A stretch of DNA of 47,831 nucleotides from Liquorilactobacillus capillatus DSM 19910 (GTDB lineage Bacteria > Bacillota > Bacilli > Lactobacillales > Lactobacillaceae), in the NCBI RefSeq assembly GCF_001434915.1, contig NZ_AZEF01000022.1, forward strand, positions 1-47,831, written 5' to 3'. Shown here piece after piece: positions 1 to 7,262 of the stretch; the stretch's first letter is position 1; every line of letters starts with the position of its first letter. The notes beneath the pieces were generated by a model that had not been told where the DNA came from, did not search any database, and saw nothing but the letters and a program-made list of their open reading frames with translations. The position numbers and the translations under genes are program-made.

Positions 1-1
1 T

Positions 2-20
2 AAAGGCAAAAAACGCCTTT
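2..20 (-). terminator. Short hairpin after the head-tail connector gene
   Basis: AAAGGC and GCCTTT form a short stem around an A/T loop, immediately beyond the stop of the minus-strand connector gene. The T-tract would lie at or beyond the window edge, so terminator function is only likely. Confidence 0.35.
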
Positions 21-23
21 ATA

Positions 24-290
24 TCAACTTATAAGTCCTCTTAACTGTTGAATCATAGATACTACCTGATAAGGTGTTTGCTGCATATCAACAACTCTAT
101 TTTGATACCAGAATTGCGTCAATAGCGACACAGCAAAATCATATTGCTTGTATTGTGTTAGATCTGCTGTTGAATCCACAGCGCCCTCTACATAAGCCTT
201 AGCGGTATCAATGTATTGATTAATCATTGCATCATCATCTGTCACATCAATTCTAAGACTCTTTTTTATATCGTCTGCTGTTACTGCCAT
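24..290 (-). CDS. Phage head-tail connector (gp6-like), 88 aa
   Basis: The protein resembles the small all-helical phage head-tail connector family (HK97 gp6 / SPP1 gp15-like). These assemble as a ring below the portal and join the head to the tail. The sequence begins MAVTADDIKKSLRID, then has the typical 'DDAMINQYIDTAKAYVEGAV' helix, and ends in a QQLRGLIS tail. I chose the ATG at 290 because AAAGGAAGTG precedes it. A longer open frame reaching 365 has no good ribosome binding site and begins with non-family sequence. In intact phages this gene follows the major capsid gene, which matches the broken capsid gene upstream at 885-1664. The next morphogenesis genes would lie outside the window. 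Family assignment is by recognition of pattern, not by alignment. Confidence 0.65.
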   Translation of the reverse strand: MAVTADDIKKSLRIDVTDDDAMINQYIDTAKAYVEGAVDSTADLTQYKQYDFAVSLLTQFWYQNRVVDMQQTPYQVVSMIQQLRGLIS

Positions 291-691
291 ATAATCACTT
301 CCTTTGTACCCACAAGTGGGTATGATAAATTTTTGCTCTGATTTAAAAGCAGAGTTAAAGTCCATGTTTTCAATTTTTTTGTGATAAACCTAACCTGAAA
401 TACGGGTTTGGTTATAAATTAAAGTATCAATTTGCTAAAAGCTTTCAAGAACCAGTTCGAAATTTTCGAAGTGGTTTTGGACACCTCCCTAGAACAGAGT
501 AGAAATAATCGCCCCTGTATCTTTTTCAAACTGCTATATATAGGGTGGCTGAAATTTTCGACTTGCCTTTTAAATTTTTACCAACAAGGGAGCTTTTTGA
601 TACCTTGTTTTGTTGTCCTTTTGTGGACAATACTTAGGTGGTAACGATTCGTTCCTCCCTAGGTTTGCGCAAAATATCGCAGGCTTGTGTG

Positions 692-714
692 GGGGGTGGT
701 GATTCGCCACCCCC
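692..714. repeat. GC-rich stem-loop, copy 1
   Basis: GGGGGTGG and CCACCCCC pair around a TGATTCG loop. A related hairpin sits at 824-849, and a partial version (GGGTGGCTGAAATTTTCG) lies near 543. Confidence 0.6.
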
Positions 715-823
715 TTGTTTAGCTTTTACGAGTTTATCGGAAAAATCCGAAAAACCTTTGTAGCAATTCGCCCTAACCTCTTGTTTAGATCTTCAATTAA
801 AATTGAATTCAAATAATATGTAT

Positions 824-849
824 GGGGTGGCCCAAAATTCGGCCACCCC
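824..849. terminator. GC-rich stem-loop, copy 2, just after the capsid remnant
   Basis: GGGGTGGCC and GGCCACCCC pair around CAAAATTC, about 35 bp beyond the stop of the minus-strand capsid remnant. There is no clear T-tract, so it may be a weak terminator or a repeated phage structural element. Confidence 0.45.
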
Positions 850-884
850 CCTTAGTGATTAATTAAGGGTGCTGCGATCACGAC

Positions 885-1664
885 TTATTTTCCTGCTGTA
901 CCAAGTGAGATAATAACCGCTGCGTCCTTAGAAATAGTTTCATAATCATTTCTAACAATGACTGATAAGCCTTGGCTAAACTGATCGAATTTGTCCCACT
1001 GCGCAGTTACTTGATTGCGGCGGAATACTGCAATAGCTTGTGATAAGTCGCCAACAATAACTGGGAATGTGCCATCTATGTTATCTGGCAAAACTTTATT
1101 GCTGATCAAGACAACTGGCGCACCTAATAAAGTAAATCCGCTTGGCGCTGTTGGGTTTGGTTGTAACAAGTAACGTCCCTCGCTGTCTTTCAAGGTATCG
1201 AGATAGTTAAATGCTGATTGGTTTACAAACCATTGCTTATCTAGTGCTGGATCAAGCGTGACATTAAAGACTTTCTTTAAATCATCAATATTAGCAGCAG
1301 TTGTATGTGTAAAGTTATCGTTGCTACCAATTTTATCAGTCAACAGACTCATAATTTGCCCGTTATCAGTCTTATCCACAAGTTGTTGTAATTGTGCTTT
1401 TACTTCGCTGACAATATCGACTTCTGAATACTCTACAACTTCATTAGAAAGTGTAATCTTGCCAGCAGTTATCTTGGTGTCAAATAGTAGGTCTGCAATA
1501 TCTGCTAACTCCTCTTTAGTAGCTAAAACAGCTGTCTGTTGAGTGGTTACAACTGGATAAGTACCTATGCCAGACGAAACTTACTTAACAGTCGCATATT
1601 GGGCTAAATTATATTTTTGACAAATTAAACTTCCATTGTATATAAAATTAATATACGTAAATAA
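885..1664 (-). pseudogene. Broken HK97-type phage major capsid protein
   Basis: The minus strand encodes the C-terminal two thirds of an HK97-fold major capsid protein. Recognisable stretches include GTYPVVTTQQTAVLATKEEL, KITLSNEVVEYS, LVDKTDNGQIMSLL and SQGLSVIVRNDY. The frame is open from 1580 down to 885 but has no ATG. A GTG at 1379 is internal to the conserved domain and has no Shine-Dalgarno. One codon upstream of 1580 an in-frame TAA (1581-1583) interrupts the reading. The same frame then continues as YNLAQYATVK, which fits the capsid family, so the TAA looks like a nonsense mutation. Homology fades by about 1640 and a TGA lies at 1665-1667, so the N-terminal region has been deleted. 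The protein is not expected to be functional. Confidence 0.75.
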
Positions 1665-1670
1665 TCACTA

Positions 1671-1719
1671 AAACACACACCTGCTAAGCCTAACCTATCT
1701 TAGCGGGTGTGTGTTTTGT
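1671..1719. terminator. Strong bidirectional hairpin bordering the prophage remnant
   Basis: ACACACACCTGCTAAG pairs with CTTAGCGGGTGTGTGT around a short loop and is followed on the plus strand by a T-rich tract. It marks the end of recognisable prophage sequence. Confidence 0.6.
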
Positions 1720-1837
1720 TTGTAACGTGTGTTTAAGTAAATAAATTAATGCCCATTTGCAATTATTACATACGAATATTAATTTATTTGCTTGACTCAG
1801 CCTTATTTATCAACTATAAAATCTAGCTCATAACTTT

Positions 1838-1978
1838 CTAGATTGTGTTGATATCATTTTTGAGGGAACGTAATACATTGATTACTTCTGACGTACTTAA
1901 AACATTTTGCCCTTCACGCAATACTGCTTCAATGTCATCGATTCTGGTAAAGATAAGACCTTTTTCTCGTTTATCCAC
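1838..1978 (-). CDS. Small hypothetical protein, 46 aa
   Basis: A GTG-started frame encodes 46 residues beginning MDKREKGLIFTRIDDIEAVL and ending RSLKNDINTI. The start is supported by a very strong GGAGGGGGGTG ribosome binding site. The composition is that of a real, charged, probably helical protein (two amphipathic helices around residues 13-22 and 29-42). There is no signal peptide or membrane segment. I do not recognise a family. It stands alone between the prophage remnant and an aldo/keto reductase on the other strand. It could be a small regulator or an antitoxin-like protein left from the prophage, but nothing in the sequence decides this. Confidence 0.55.
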   Translation of the reverse strand: MDKREKGLIFTRIDDIEAVLREGQNVLSTSEVINVLRSLKNDINTI

Positions 1979-2198
1979 AAGCTCACCCCCCTCCAAGCTT
2001 CATCTTAATAATACCACACGTTAATACTGCATTTCATCTGCTATTTTTGTTTTACGAATAATATTTATTTGTTATGTCATTCTAAGCTCCAACTTATTTA
2101 GAGCAGTATATTTCACAAAATATTTTTAAAGTATTATTGTGAGAGTGTACATCGGTACTATTTCTTACACACAATAAATTACCTAGGAGGCACTTAAT

Positions 2199-3038
2199 AT
2201 GCATATCCCTCAAAAAACTCTTAATGATGGACATCGTATCCCTTATATTGGACTTGGAACCTATCAGATCCGCGGCGGCCAAGGAATTGACCATGTACTT
2301 GCAGCAATCCAAGATGGGTACCGTCTGCTTGATACATCAACTAATTATGATAGTGAAGGTATCGTCGGTGAAGCTATTCGCCGTTCAGGAATCCCACGGG
2401 CAGACTTTACCGTTACTTCAAAGCTTCCTGGCAAATACCATCATTACGACGATGCCTTGATGAGTATCCAAGAGTCCTTATGCCGGATGGGGCTAGATTA
2501 CTTTGATCTGTATTTAATTCACTGGCCGTTGCCTAAAAGGGACCTCTATGTCGAAGCTTGGAAAGCACTTATAACCGCACAAAAGCTTGGCTTAATTCGT
2601 TCAATTGGTGTTTCAAATTTTGAACCGGAACATCTCGATCGTCTTAATAAAGAAACAGGAGTTATGCCTGCTGTTAATCAGATTGAAGTCCACCCAGCTT
2701 GGATCCAAGAATCGATGTTACAAGCGAATAAAGACCGTAATATAGTGACTGAAGCCTGGAGTCCACTTGGTCGCGGCAGTAAAGTTTTACAGGATTCAGC
2801 AATTCAAAAAATAGCTGCTAAGTATCACAAAAATACTGGCCAAGTAATTTTACGTTGGCATGTTGAACGGGGTATCGTCCCTATCCCTAAATCAAGTAAT
2901 TTACTCCATCAACGTACTAATTTAGCTATTTTTGATTTTAAATTAACCTCTAACGAAATTGAAGCTATCAACGCTTTATCTCAATCCAATGGTCGTATTA
3001 ATAACCAAGATCCCAATGAGTACGAGGAATTTGATTAG
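2199..3038 (+). CDS. Aldo/keto reductase, 279 aa
   Basis: An NADPH-dependent aldo/keto reductase of the 2,5-diketo-gluconate reductase-like group (cytosolic TIM barrel) that reduces aldehydes or ketones. The catalytic tetrad is visible as Asp45, Tyr50 (LLDTSTNY), Lys75 (SKLPG) and His108 (LIHWPLP). The family signatures IGVSNFEPEHL and the C-terminal IPIPKS-type cofactor motif (VPIPKSSN) are also present. Length is normal for the family. The ATG follows CTAGGAGG at good spacing. It is monocistronic, and the downstream tRNA has its own promoter. The true substrate cannot be read from the sequence. A second, clearly different member is encoded at 33654-34508. Confidence 0.9.
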   Translation: MHIPQKTLNDGHRIPYIGLGTYQIRGGQGIDHVLAAIQDGYRLLDTSTNYDSEGIVGEAIRRSGIPRADFTVTSKLPGKYHHYDDALMSIQESLCRMGLDYFDLYLIHWPLPKRDLYVEAWKALITAQKLGLIRSIGVSNFEPEHLDRLNKETGVMPAVNQIEVHPAWIQESMLQANKDRNIVTEAWSPLGRGSKVLQDSAIQKIAAKYHKNTGQVILRWHVERGIVPIPKSSNLLHQRTNLAIFDFKLTSNEIEAINALSQSNGRINNQDPNEYEEFD

Positions 3039-3103
3039 AAAGTCTTAACTCAAACTTAATTTTGCTTATTTACCACTGGCTACTATTAAATTAAAAAAAG
3101 ATA

Positions 3104-3132
3104 TTTACAAAGTATGATTTATATGATATAAA
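3104..3132 (+). promoter_or_regulatory. Sigma-A promoter of tRNA-Asn
   Basis: TTTACA (3104-3109) and TATAAA (3127-3132) with a 17-bp spacer, 24 bp upstream of the tRNA. Confidence 0.7.
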
Positions 3133-3156
3133 TATAAATGTACTATTAAATGTCAT

Positions 3157-3228
3157 TGCTCAGTAGTTCAGTGGTAGAATAATTGACTGTTAATCAAGAG
3201 GTCGTAGGTTCGAATCCTACCTGAGCAG
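3157..3228 (+). tRNA. tRNA-Asn (anticodon GTT), lone and divergent
   Basis: A complete 72-nt cloverleaf can be folded. The acceptor stem is TGCTCAG/CTGAGCA, the D-arm GTTC/GAAT, the anticodon loop CTGTTAA with GTT at 3189-3191, and the T-arm GTAGG-TTCGAAT-CCTAC, with discriminator G. Oddities are a G10-U25 pair, an A27-G43 mismatch at the top of the anticodon stem (3182 and 3198), a U-A first acceptor pair, and no encoded CCA. It has its own promoter and terminator and is not in a tRNA or rRNA cluster. It may be an accessory copy acquired with the neighbouring prophage. Confidence 0.85.
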
Positions 3229-3250
3229 TCAGCAGTTTAACGGGTATTTT

Positions 3251-3295
3251 AAAGGAGACATGATGAGGCTAACTGCCTATTATGTCTCCTTTTTT
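3251..3295 (+). terminator. Terminator of tRNA-Asn
   Basis: AAAGGAGACAT pairs with ATGTCTCCTTT around an inner AGGC/GCCT stem, followed by a T-tract. Confidence 0.8.
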
Positions 3296-3356
3296 GATCT
3301 ATAAACTTATTCAAATTAAAATATTATTCATATTCTCCTAATTTTAATATCTTAAA

Positions 3357-3391
3357 AAGAACACCTAATTAGAAATAAATTAGGTGTTCTT
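3357..3391 (-). terminator. Terminator of the P-type ATPase operon
   Basis: AAGAACACCTAATT and AATTAGGTGTTCTT form a 14-bp perfect stem just past the stop of the last operon gene. It is flanked by A and T residues on both sides and could act in both directions. Confidence 0.75.
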
Positions 3392-3398
3392 AAAGTAA

Positions 3399-3662
3399 TT
3401 AATTATTCTTATCTGTTTCGTCTTTAAGCTTTAACTCTTTTTCTGCAATTAAGTCTTCTAAATTTTCCTTTTGCATTGTTAATTCTTCAAGCGTTGGTTC
3501 TGCGTTGATATTTCCTGACGTCGATGCTTTTAAAGAATTACCTGTGCTTTTTACTAAACGTTTTAAGTCACCAGCATTATCTTCGAACAACTTATACCCC
3601 GTTGCACCAACAACTGCCCCACTAATAAAACCTGCAAGAAAGTCTTTATCAAAATTAATCAT
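3399..3662 (-). CDS. Small one-helix membrane protein of the metal ATPase operon, 87 aa
   Basis: The N-terminus (residues about 8-25, FLAGFISGAVVGATGYKL) is a glycine-rich transmembrane helix with GxxxG-type spacing, which favours helix packing or oligomerisation. It is followed by a basic linker and a charged coiled-coil-like tail (about residues 57-85). The ATG has a good AAGGAGATG site. It is the last gene of the five-gene metal operon, 75 bp after the 197-aa gene and directly before the terminator. Small Gly-rich membrane proteins accompany related P-type ATPases in ferrosome-type and HMA_2 clusters, so it may be a scaffold or partner. That role is inference, and I do not know a named family with certainty. 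Confidence 0.7.
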   Translation of the reverse strand: MINFDKDFLAGFISGAVVGATGYKLFEDNAGDLKRLVKSTGNSLKASTSGNINAEPTLEELTMQKENLEDLIAEKELKLKDETDKNN

Positions 3663-3737
3663 TCTATCATCTCCTTACATTATAAAAAGATACGACAATA
3701 CGTCTGAATTATAATATTTTTTTCTTGAAATTTCAAA

Positions 3738-4331
3738 CTATATGCTTTTCTGCAGTAAGGCTTGATGATTATGCAGCTTCTGGTAATCATTTATTAACTC
3801 AAGTACATTAATAACCCACGATGTTAGCGCTACTTCTGTCATTTTTTTAGGTCCCAGTGTAAATGATGTAATAAATGCTGTTAAAATATCCGGATGATGA
3901 ATTCGTCCCTTTCGCCGATCACCATGAGATAAAATAGTGTAACCAGTAAAGACAGTAGCAAAAGTATCAATTAATACATTAGGGTAACCTAGCAGCTTTA
4001 AACCAAAACTGGTTGCCAGTAAAATACCTGACGTCGCTGATCTTTGGACCTCACGTTCAAATGATTTCTGTCCTTGAACATATGTTTTTGAAATATGCTC
4101 ACCATCATTATAAAGTTGGAAAACAAGTAAAGTTCTAACTACTTCATTTAACTCCAAGATCTCTGGATCATACCGAACTGTTAAAGTCGTTATTCGCGGT
4201 TCTATTCGGAAATCAATAATTCCTTCTTTCTGCGAAAGACTCGTCTGAATACGGCGACAGTTTTTCTCAGAAAAAACAAGTGTCTCATAATAAACACGAA
4301 TCCGACCAGGTATTTCATGTAAAATCAGCAT
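3738..4331 (-). CDS. HMA_2-like domain membrane protein, 197 aa
   Basis: The N-terminus MLILHEIPGRIRVYY carries the same H-x-x-P-G-R-x-R motif as the start of the adjacent ATPase. It is followed by a small alpha/beta domain (about residues 1-75) with the pattern of HMA_2 (ferredoxin-like) domains, but lacking the CxxC of classical metal-binding HMA domains. Residues about 100-175 hold hydrophobic segments that look like the first membrane helices of a P1B ATPase without the catalytic part. It may deliver metal to, or assemble with, the ATPase, and compares well with FezC-like partners of ferrosome ATPases. The ATG at 4331 follows GAAAGGTTGG and lies 18 bp after the ATPase stop. Confidence 0.7.
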   Translation of the reverse strand: MLILHEIPGRIRVYYETLVFSEKNCRRIQTSLSQKEGIIDFRIEPRITTLTVRYDPEILELNEVVRTLLVFQLYNDGEHISKTYVQGQKSFEREVQRSATSGILLATSFGLKLLGYPNVLIDTFATVFTGYTILSHGDRRKGRIHHPDILTAFITSFTLGPKKMTEVALTSWVINVLELINDYQKLHNHQALLQKSI

Positions 4332-4349
4332 ACTTTAACCAACCTTTCT

Positions 4350-6416
4350 TTAATGCAGCTTCAGTAGTGAACGTAAAATAACACCAATCGTTGTTCCATT
4401 ATGGATAAATGCACCTATTACAGGATTAATCTTACCATTAAAGTTAAGGAGGATTGCCGAAGCATTAAAACCTAAAACTCCCGCATAATTCTGTTTAATG
4501 ACCCGCATCGTTTTTTGTGATGCGTACACGGCATCTGCTATTACTTCTGGTCGTCCATCATTGATAAAAATATCACTGGCATTCTTAGCAGCATCACTGG
4601 CATGTGAACCAAGGGCGACACCAACCGTGCTCCATTTTAAGGCTGCTGAATCATTCAAACCATCCCCAACCATCATTACTGGATGGTCTCTTTCAGCATT
4701 TTTAATATAAGCTACTTTATCTTTAGGCAACAGCTCACTTTTAACATTATCAATCTTCAGTTGTTCTGCAACCTCAACTGCAGCTGAATCTTTATCTCCA
4801 GTTAACATTGTAATTTTAGTAATATTCAAATCCTTCAACTGCTGAATCGTCCGCGCCATCGCAGGTCGAACGCGGTCACTGATCAGAACTATTCCTAGCG
4901 CCTGTTGGTTAATTGCAAAATAAATTGCATTACTTAATTCAGCGTACTGTTCGGAAATCTGTTCAAACCCTTGAATATTATATTTTCGCATCAGTTTTAA
5001 TGCGCCGACGATAACAGTATCTGTCTCGTGGTATTTTTTAGCGATAATACCATAACCAGTTATAACTTCTTCATCTGTTATTTGCAGACTCGGGTATTCA
5101 AGACCTCGCTTTTCACTTTCAGCTACGATTGCTCGTCCCAACGGGTGGCTTGCGTGCTGCTCGGCATAGGCACCTGCACGCAATAACTCATCTTGTGAAG
5201 TATCAGCTGCTGTTAATACTTTTTGAATCACTGGTTTCCCAACAGTCAACGTTCCCGTTTTATCAAAGACAACTTCCTTTATTCCGGCTGTACTCTCAAT
5301 CGCCTGTCCACCCTTAATAACAATTCCTTTTTGAGTGAAATGGTTCATTGTCGCCAGAATTGCGATCTCACTTGAAAGTTTTACTCCGCAAACAAAATCG
5401 ATAACCAGAATACCTACAGCTTTGAGCCAATTTCGCGTCACCAAGTAGGTAACTGCTGCTGCTCCAAAAGAAATTGGGACCATTTTCTGTGCAAGTGCAT
5501 CAGCCGATTTTTGTAACTTACTCTTATTGGTCTCTGCTTCTGCCAAGAGACGATAAATAGCTGCCTCTTCTGTTTGTGATCCCAGCTTCTCAGCTTTTAC
5601 TTTGATCTGCCCGCTCTCAATAACAGTGCCAGCATAAACACTGGCTCCCTTCTTTTTGATAGTTGCCTGGTATTCACCCGTGATGCTTGCTTCATTTATC
5701 ACAGCATTCCCCGCAATAATTTCACCGTCAACTAGAATTTTCTCACCTGTATAGAAAGCAATAATCTCACCGCTCTTGACCTTTGCGAGCGGCACATCGA
5801 CAACTGTCTCATTTTCAACACGATGAATTATTTTAGAATTTTTTCTGGCTGAACTATATAAAAAGTTTTGGCTTTGCCGACTAGTCATCTGTTCAAGGTA
5901 ATCAGAAAGTCCACTCATTATCATTACGATTGTTGCTGTGAGCGGTTGGAATGTCAAATGTGCTGCTATAACACTGACAGCGGTCAAACTTTCAGCAGTT
6001 GGTTTTAGCTTGAATAACTGTGACAATCCTTTTTTGAAAATATCCGGATTTAAGTTGATATTAGCTAACAGATTCATCGCCATCAAGGATCTAGCACTAA
6101 GCTTTGTCCCACGGTTAGCTAGATACTTTTCTGCTAATAAAGATATACTCAGCATTCCAACCACATTAATCCCTGTACGCACAAGCGACTGCGACTGCTG
6201 TATTATCTTCTCACTCAGTGCTGTGAGTACTTCATCAGGACTTACCTGATGTTCATAGTAGATAAGCAGGCTGTGACTCACTTCATTATAATTAGCGCTA
6301 TAAATAAAGGCGGTCCGTCTGGCTGATGCTTCAACTTGCTTTTTTGACCAGGTCTGAACTTCTTTTTTTGCTAATTGAACTCTCAGCCTGCCGGGTAACT
6401 GATGGATTATTCTCAA
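4350..6416 (-). CDS. P1B-type heavy-metal ATPase with atypical FVC membrane motif, 688 aa
   Basis: This membrane pump uses ATP to move a transition metal. In order: an N-terminal HMA_2-like domain opening MRIIHQLPGRLRV without CxxC (about 1-75); membrane helices; the actuator loop with TGE (246-248); and the metal-site helix reading DFVCGVKLSSE (340-350). Then come the phosphorylation site DKTGT (Asp385), the P1B-specific His-Pro (SHPLG, 424-425), TGD (539-541), GDGLND (584-589), and a final helix with HNGTT. The usual CPC, SPC or TPC triad is replaced by Phe-Val-Cys343, without the proline, followed by a lysine. From memory, this divergence and the PGR N-terminus match the P1B-6 group that includes ferrosome FezB. 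Start is TTG at 6416, overlapping the upstream stop by four bases, with AGGAAG upstream. The metal is unproven; iron is the leading guess. Confidence 0.9.
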   Translation of the reverse strand: MRIIHQLPGRLRVQLAKKEVQTWSKKQVEASARRTAFIYSANYNEVSHSLLIYYEHQVSPDEVLTALSEKIIQQSQSLVRTGINVVGMLSISLLAEKYLANRGTKLSARSLMAMNLLANINLNPDIFKKGLSQLFKLKPTAESLTAVSVIAAHLTFQPLTATIVMIMSGLSDYLEQMTSRQSQNFLYSSARKNSKIIHRVENETVVDVPLAKVKSGEIIAFYTGEKILVDGEIIAGNAVINEASITGEYQATIKKKGASVYAGTVIESGQIKVKAEKLGSQTEEAAIYRLLAEAETNKSKLQKSADALAQKMVPISFGAAAVTYLVTRNWLKAVGILVIDFVCGVKLSSEIAILATMNHFTQKGIVIKGGQAIESTAGIKEVVFDKTGTLTVGKPVIQKVLTAADTSQDELLRAGAYAEQHASHPLGRAIVAESEKRGLEYPSLQITDEEVITGYGIIAKKYHETDTVIVGALKLMRKYNIQGFEQISEQYAELSNAIYFAINQQALGIVLISDRVRPAMARTIQQLKDLNITKITMLTGDKDSAAVEVAEQLKIDNVKSELLPKDKVAYIKNAERDHPVMMVGDGLNDSAALKWSTVGVALGSHASDAAKNASDIFINDGRPEVIADAVYASQKTMRVIKQNYAGVLGFNASAILLNFNGKINPVIGAFIHNGTTIGVILRSLLKLH

Positions 6417-6952
6417 TTTATGACCCGCTTCCTATTAGACCGTTCTAAAATCGTATAACTCCACCATAAGAATCCTAAGGCTGTTTGTGGTGCCGACTTC
6501 ATCATTCTCACACCTAAAACGACTGTATAAAGGAAAAATGCTGTATCAACATCTACTAGCCCGAGCGTGGCATGCTTTAACAATCCATCTGCCCGCAACT
6601 TCTGCTCATAAATTCGATTCAATAAAGTAACGGGTGCATATTCATACGCTAAATCAGTTTGACGGACAACGTAATTTAAAAATGCCGTAAACTCTTCTTG
6701 TGTAAAGCTTTCCTTTTCAAAGACAAACAACAAGGTCCCCAATACCTCTGAACCGCTAACCTCTTTAATAGCCTGTTCCTTACTTATTTCTTTTTCTAAA
6801 TACGCTAAAATATACTTATTCTTCCAACGATTACACTGTAGTCTCAAACGATAACGATTAGCATACTTAACCGTTATTTTTTGTGTTCGTAAGATTTTTT
6901 GGTACCCTTTCATTCCTAAAGACATTACACCTAGGCCAATTAAATTATTCAT
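6413..6952 (-). CDS. HMA_2-related membrane-associated protein, 179 aa
   Basis: I place the start at the ATG at 6952, preceded by AAAAGGGGGG, rather than at an earlier in-frame ATG. The new start overlaps the stop of the upstream gene by eight bases, which suggests translational coupling. The first 20 residues (NNLIGLGVMSLGMKGYQKI) and residues about 140-165 are hydrophobic. The segment ITVKYANRYRLRLQCNRW followed by a beta-alpha-beta-like stretch to about residue 95 looks like a degenerate HMA_2 domain, with NRYRLR in place of PGRxR. It overlaps the ATPase gene by four bases. It is probably an accessory subunit of the pump or of a membrane compartment; no direct functional motif is present. 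Confidence 0.7.
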   Translation of the reverse strand: MNNLIGLGVMSLGMKGYQKILRTQKITVKYANRYRLRLQCNRWKNKYILAYLEKEISKEQAIKEVSGSEVLGTLLFVFEKESFTQEEFTAFLNYVVRQTDLAYEYAPVTLLNRIYEQKLRADGLLKHATLGLVDVDTAFFLYTVVLGVRMMKSAPQTALGFLWWSYTILERSNRKRVIN

Positions 6953-7262
6953 GTAGATCCCCCCTTTTACGATGTATTTCATCAATTTCTTTTTCTATTT
7001 TTAAAATACGCTCCAGTGGAAATTCTTTTGGAATTGAATACTGGACAGTAATTGTTCCAATCAAAGATGTCGTATGTACACTCTTTATTTCGTCTATCGT
7101 CTCAAGGTAACCCTTTAAATCATTCAAGAGTGGGTCATTGTCTTTCCAATAAGGCGAACTTAACCGTGCACGTCCCTTGATAGCACTTAGCAGTTGGATC
7201 TTATATCTTTTTTGAATTTTTAGTGCTAGGTTTTTTAATTCTAAGAGTGTGAAAAAACGCAT
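6945..7262 (-). CDS. HMA_2-like domain protein, first gene of the metal ATPase operon, 105 aa
   Basis: A soluble single-domain protein. The core (about residues 20-95) reads IQLLSAIKGRARLSSPYW, then an amphipathic helix, then HTTSLIGTITVQYSI. This matches the strand-helix-strand plan of HMA_2 domains, with KGRARL occupying the position of PGRxRV in the two larger partners. It has no cysteine pair, so it is not a classical CxxC copper chaperone. The ATG at 7262 follows GAGAGGAGGG. It opens the operon, with an eight-base overlap to the next gene. A metal-chaperone or assembly role is inferred from context. Confidence 0.7.
   Translation of the reverse strand: MRFFTLLELKNLALKIQKRYKIQLLSAIKGRARLSSPYWKDNDPLLNDLKGYLETIDEIKSVHTTSLIGTITVQYSIPKEFPLERILKIEKEIDEIHRKRGDLHE

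Larger units (their letters stand above)
291..884. other. Non-coding prophage spacer with GC-rich hairpins
   Basis: About 590 bp between the capsid remnant and the connector gene hold no convincing gene on either strand. A 70-codon plus-strand frame (432-644) lacks a ribosome binding site and family resemblance. The stretch carries palindromes such as TTCGAAATTTTCGAA near 459. It also has two copies of CTAGGGAGG on the minus strand (near 490 and 660) and the GC-rich stem-loops listed separately. It may be the product of deletion in a decaying prophage. Confidence 0.5.

Noticed and set aside
432-644. Plus-strand 70-codon frame in the prophage gap
   Set aside because: No ribosome binding site, hydrophobic and Cys-rich composition unlike a known protein, and it runs through repeated hairpins.
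1258-1542. Plus-strand 94-codon frame opposite the capsid remnant
   Set aside because: It is the reverse shadow of the capsid coding sequence, with no family resemblance.
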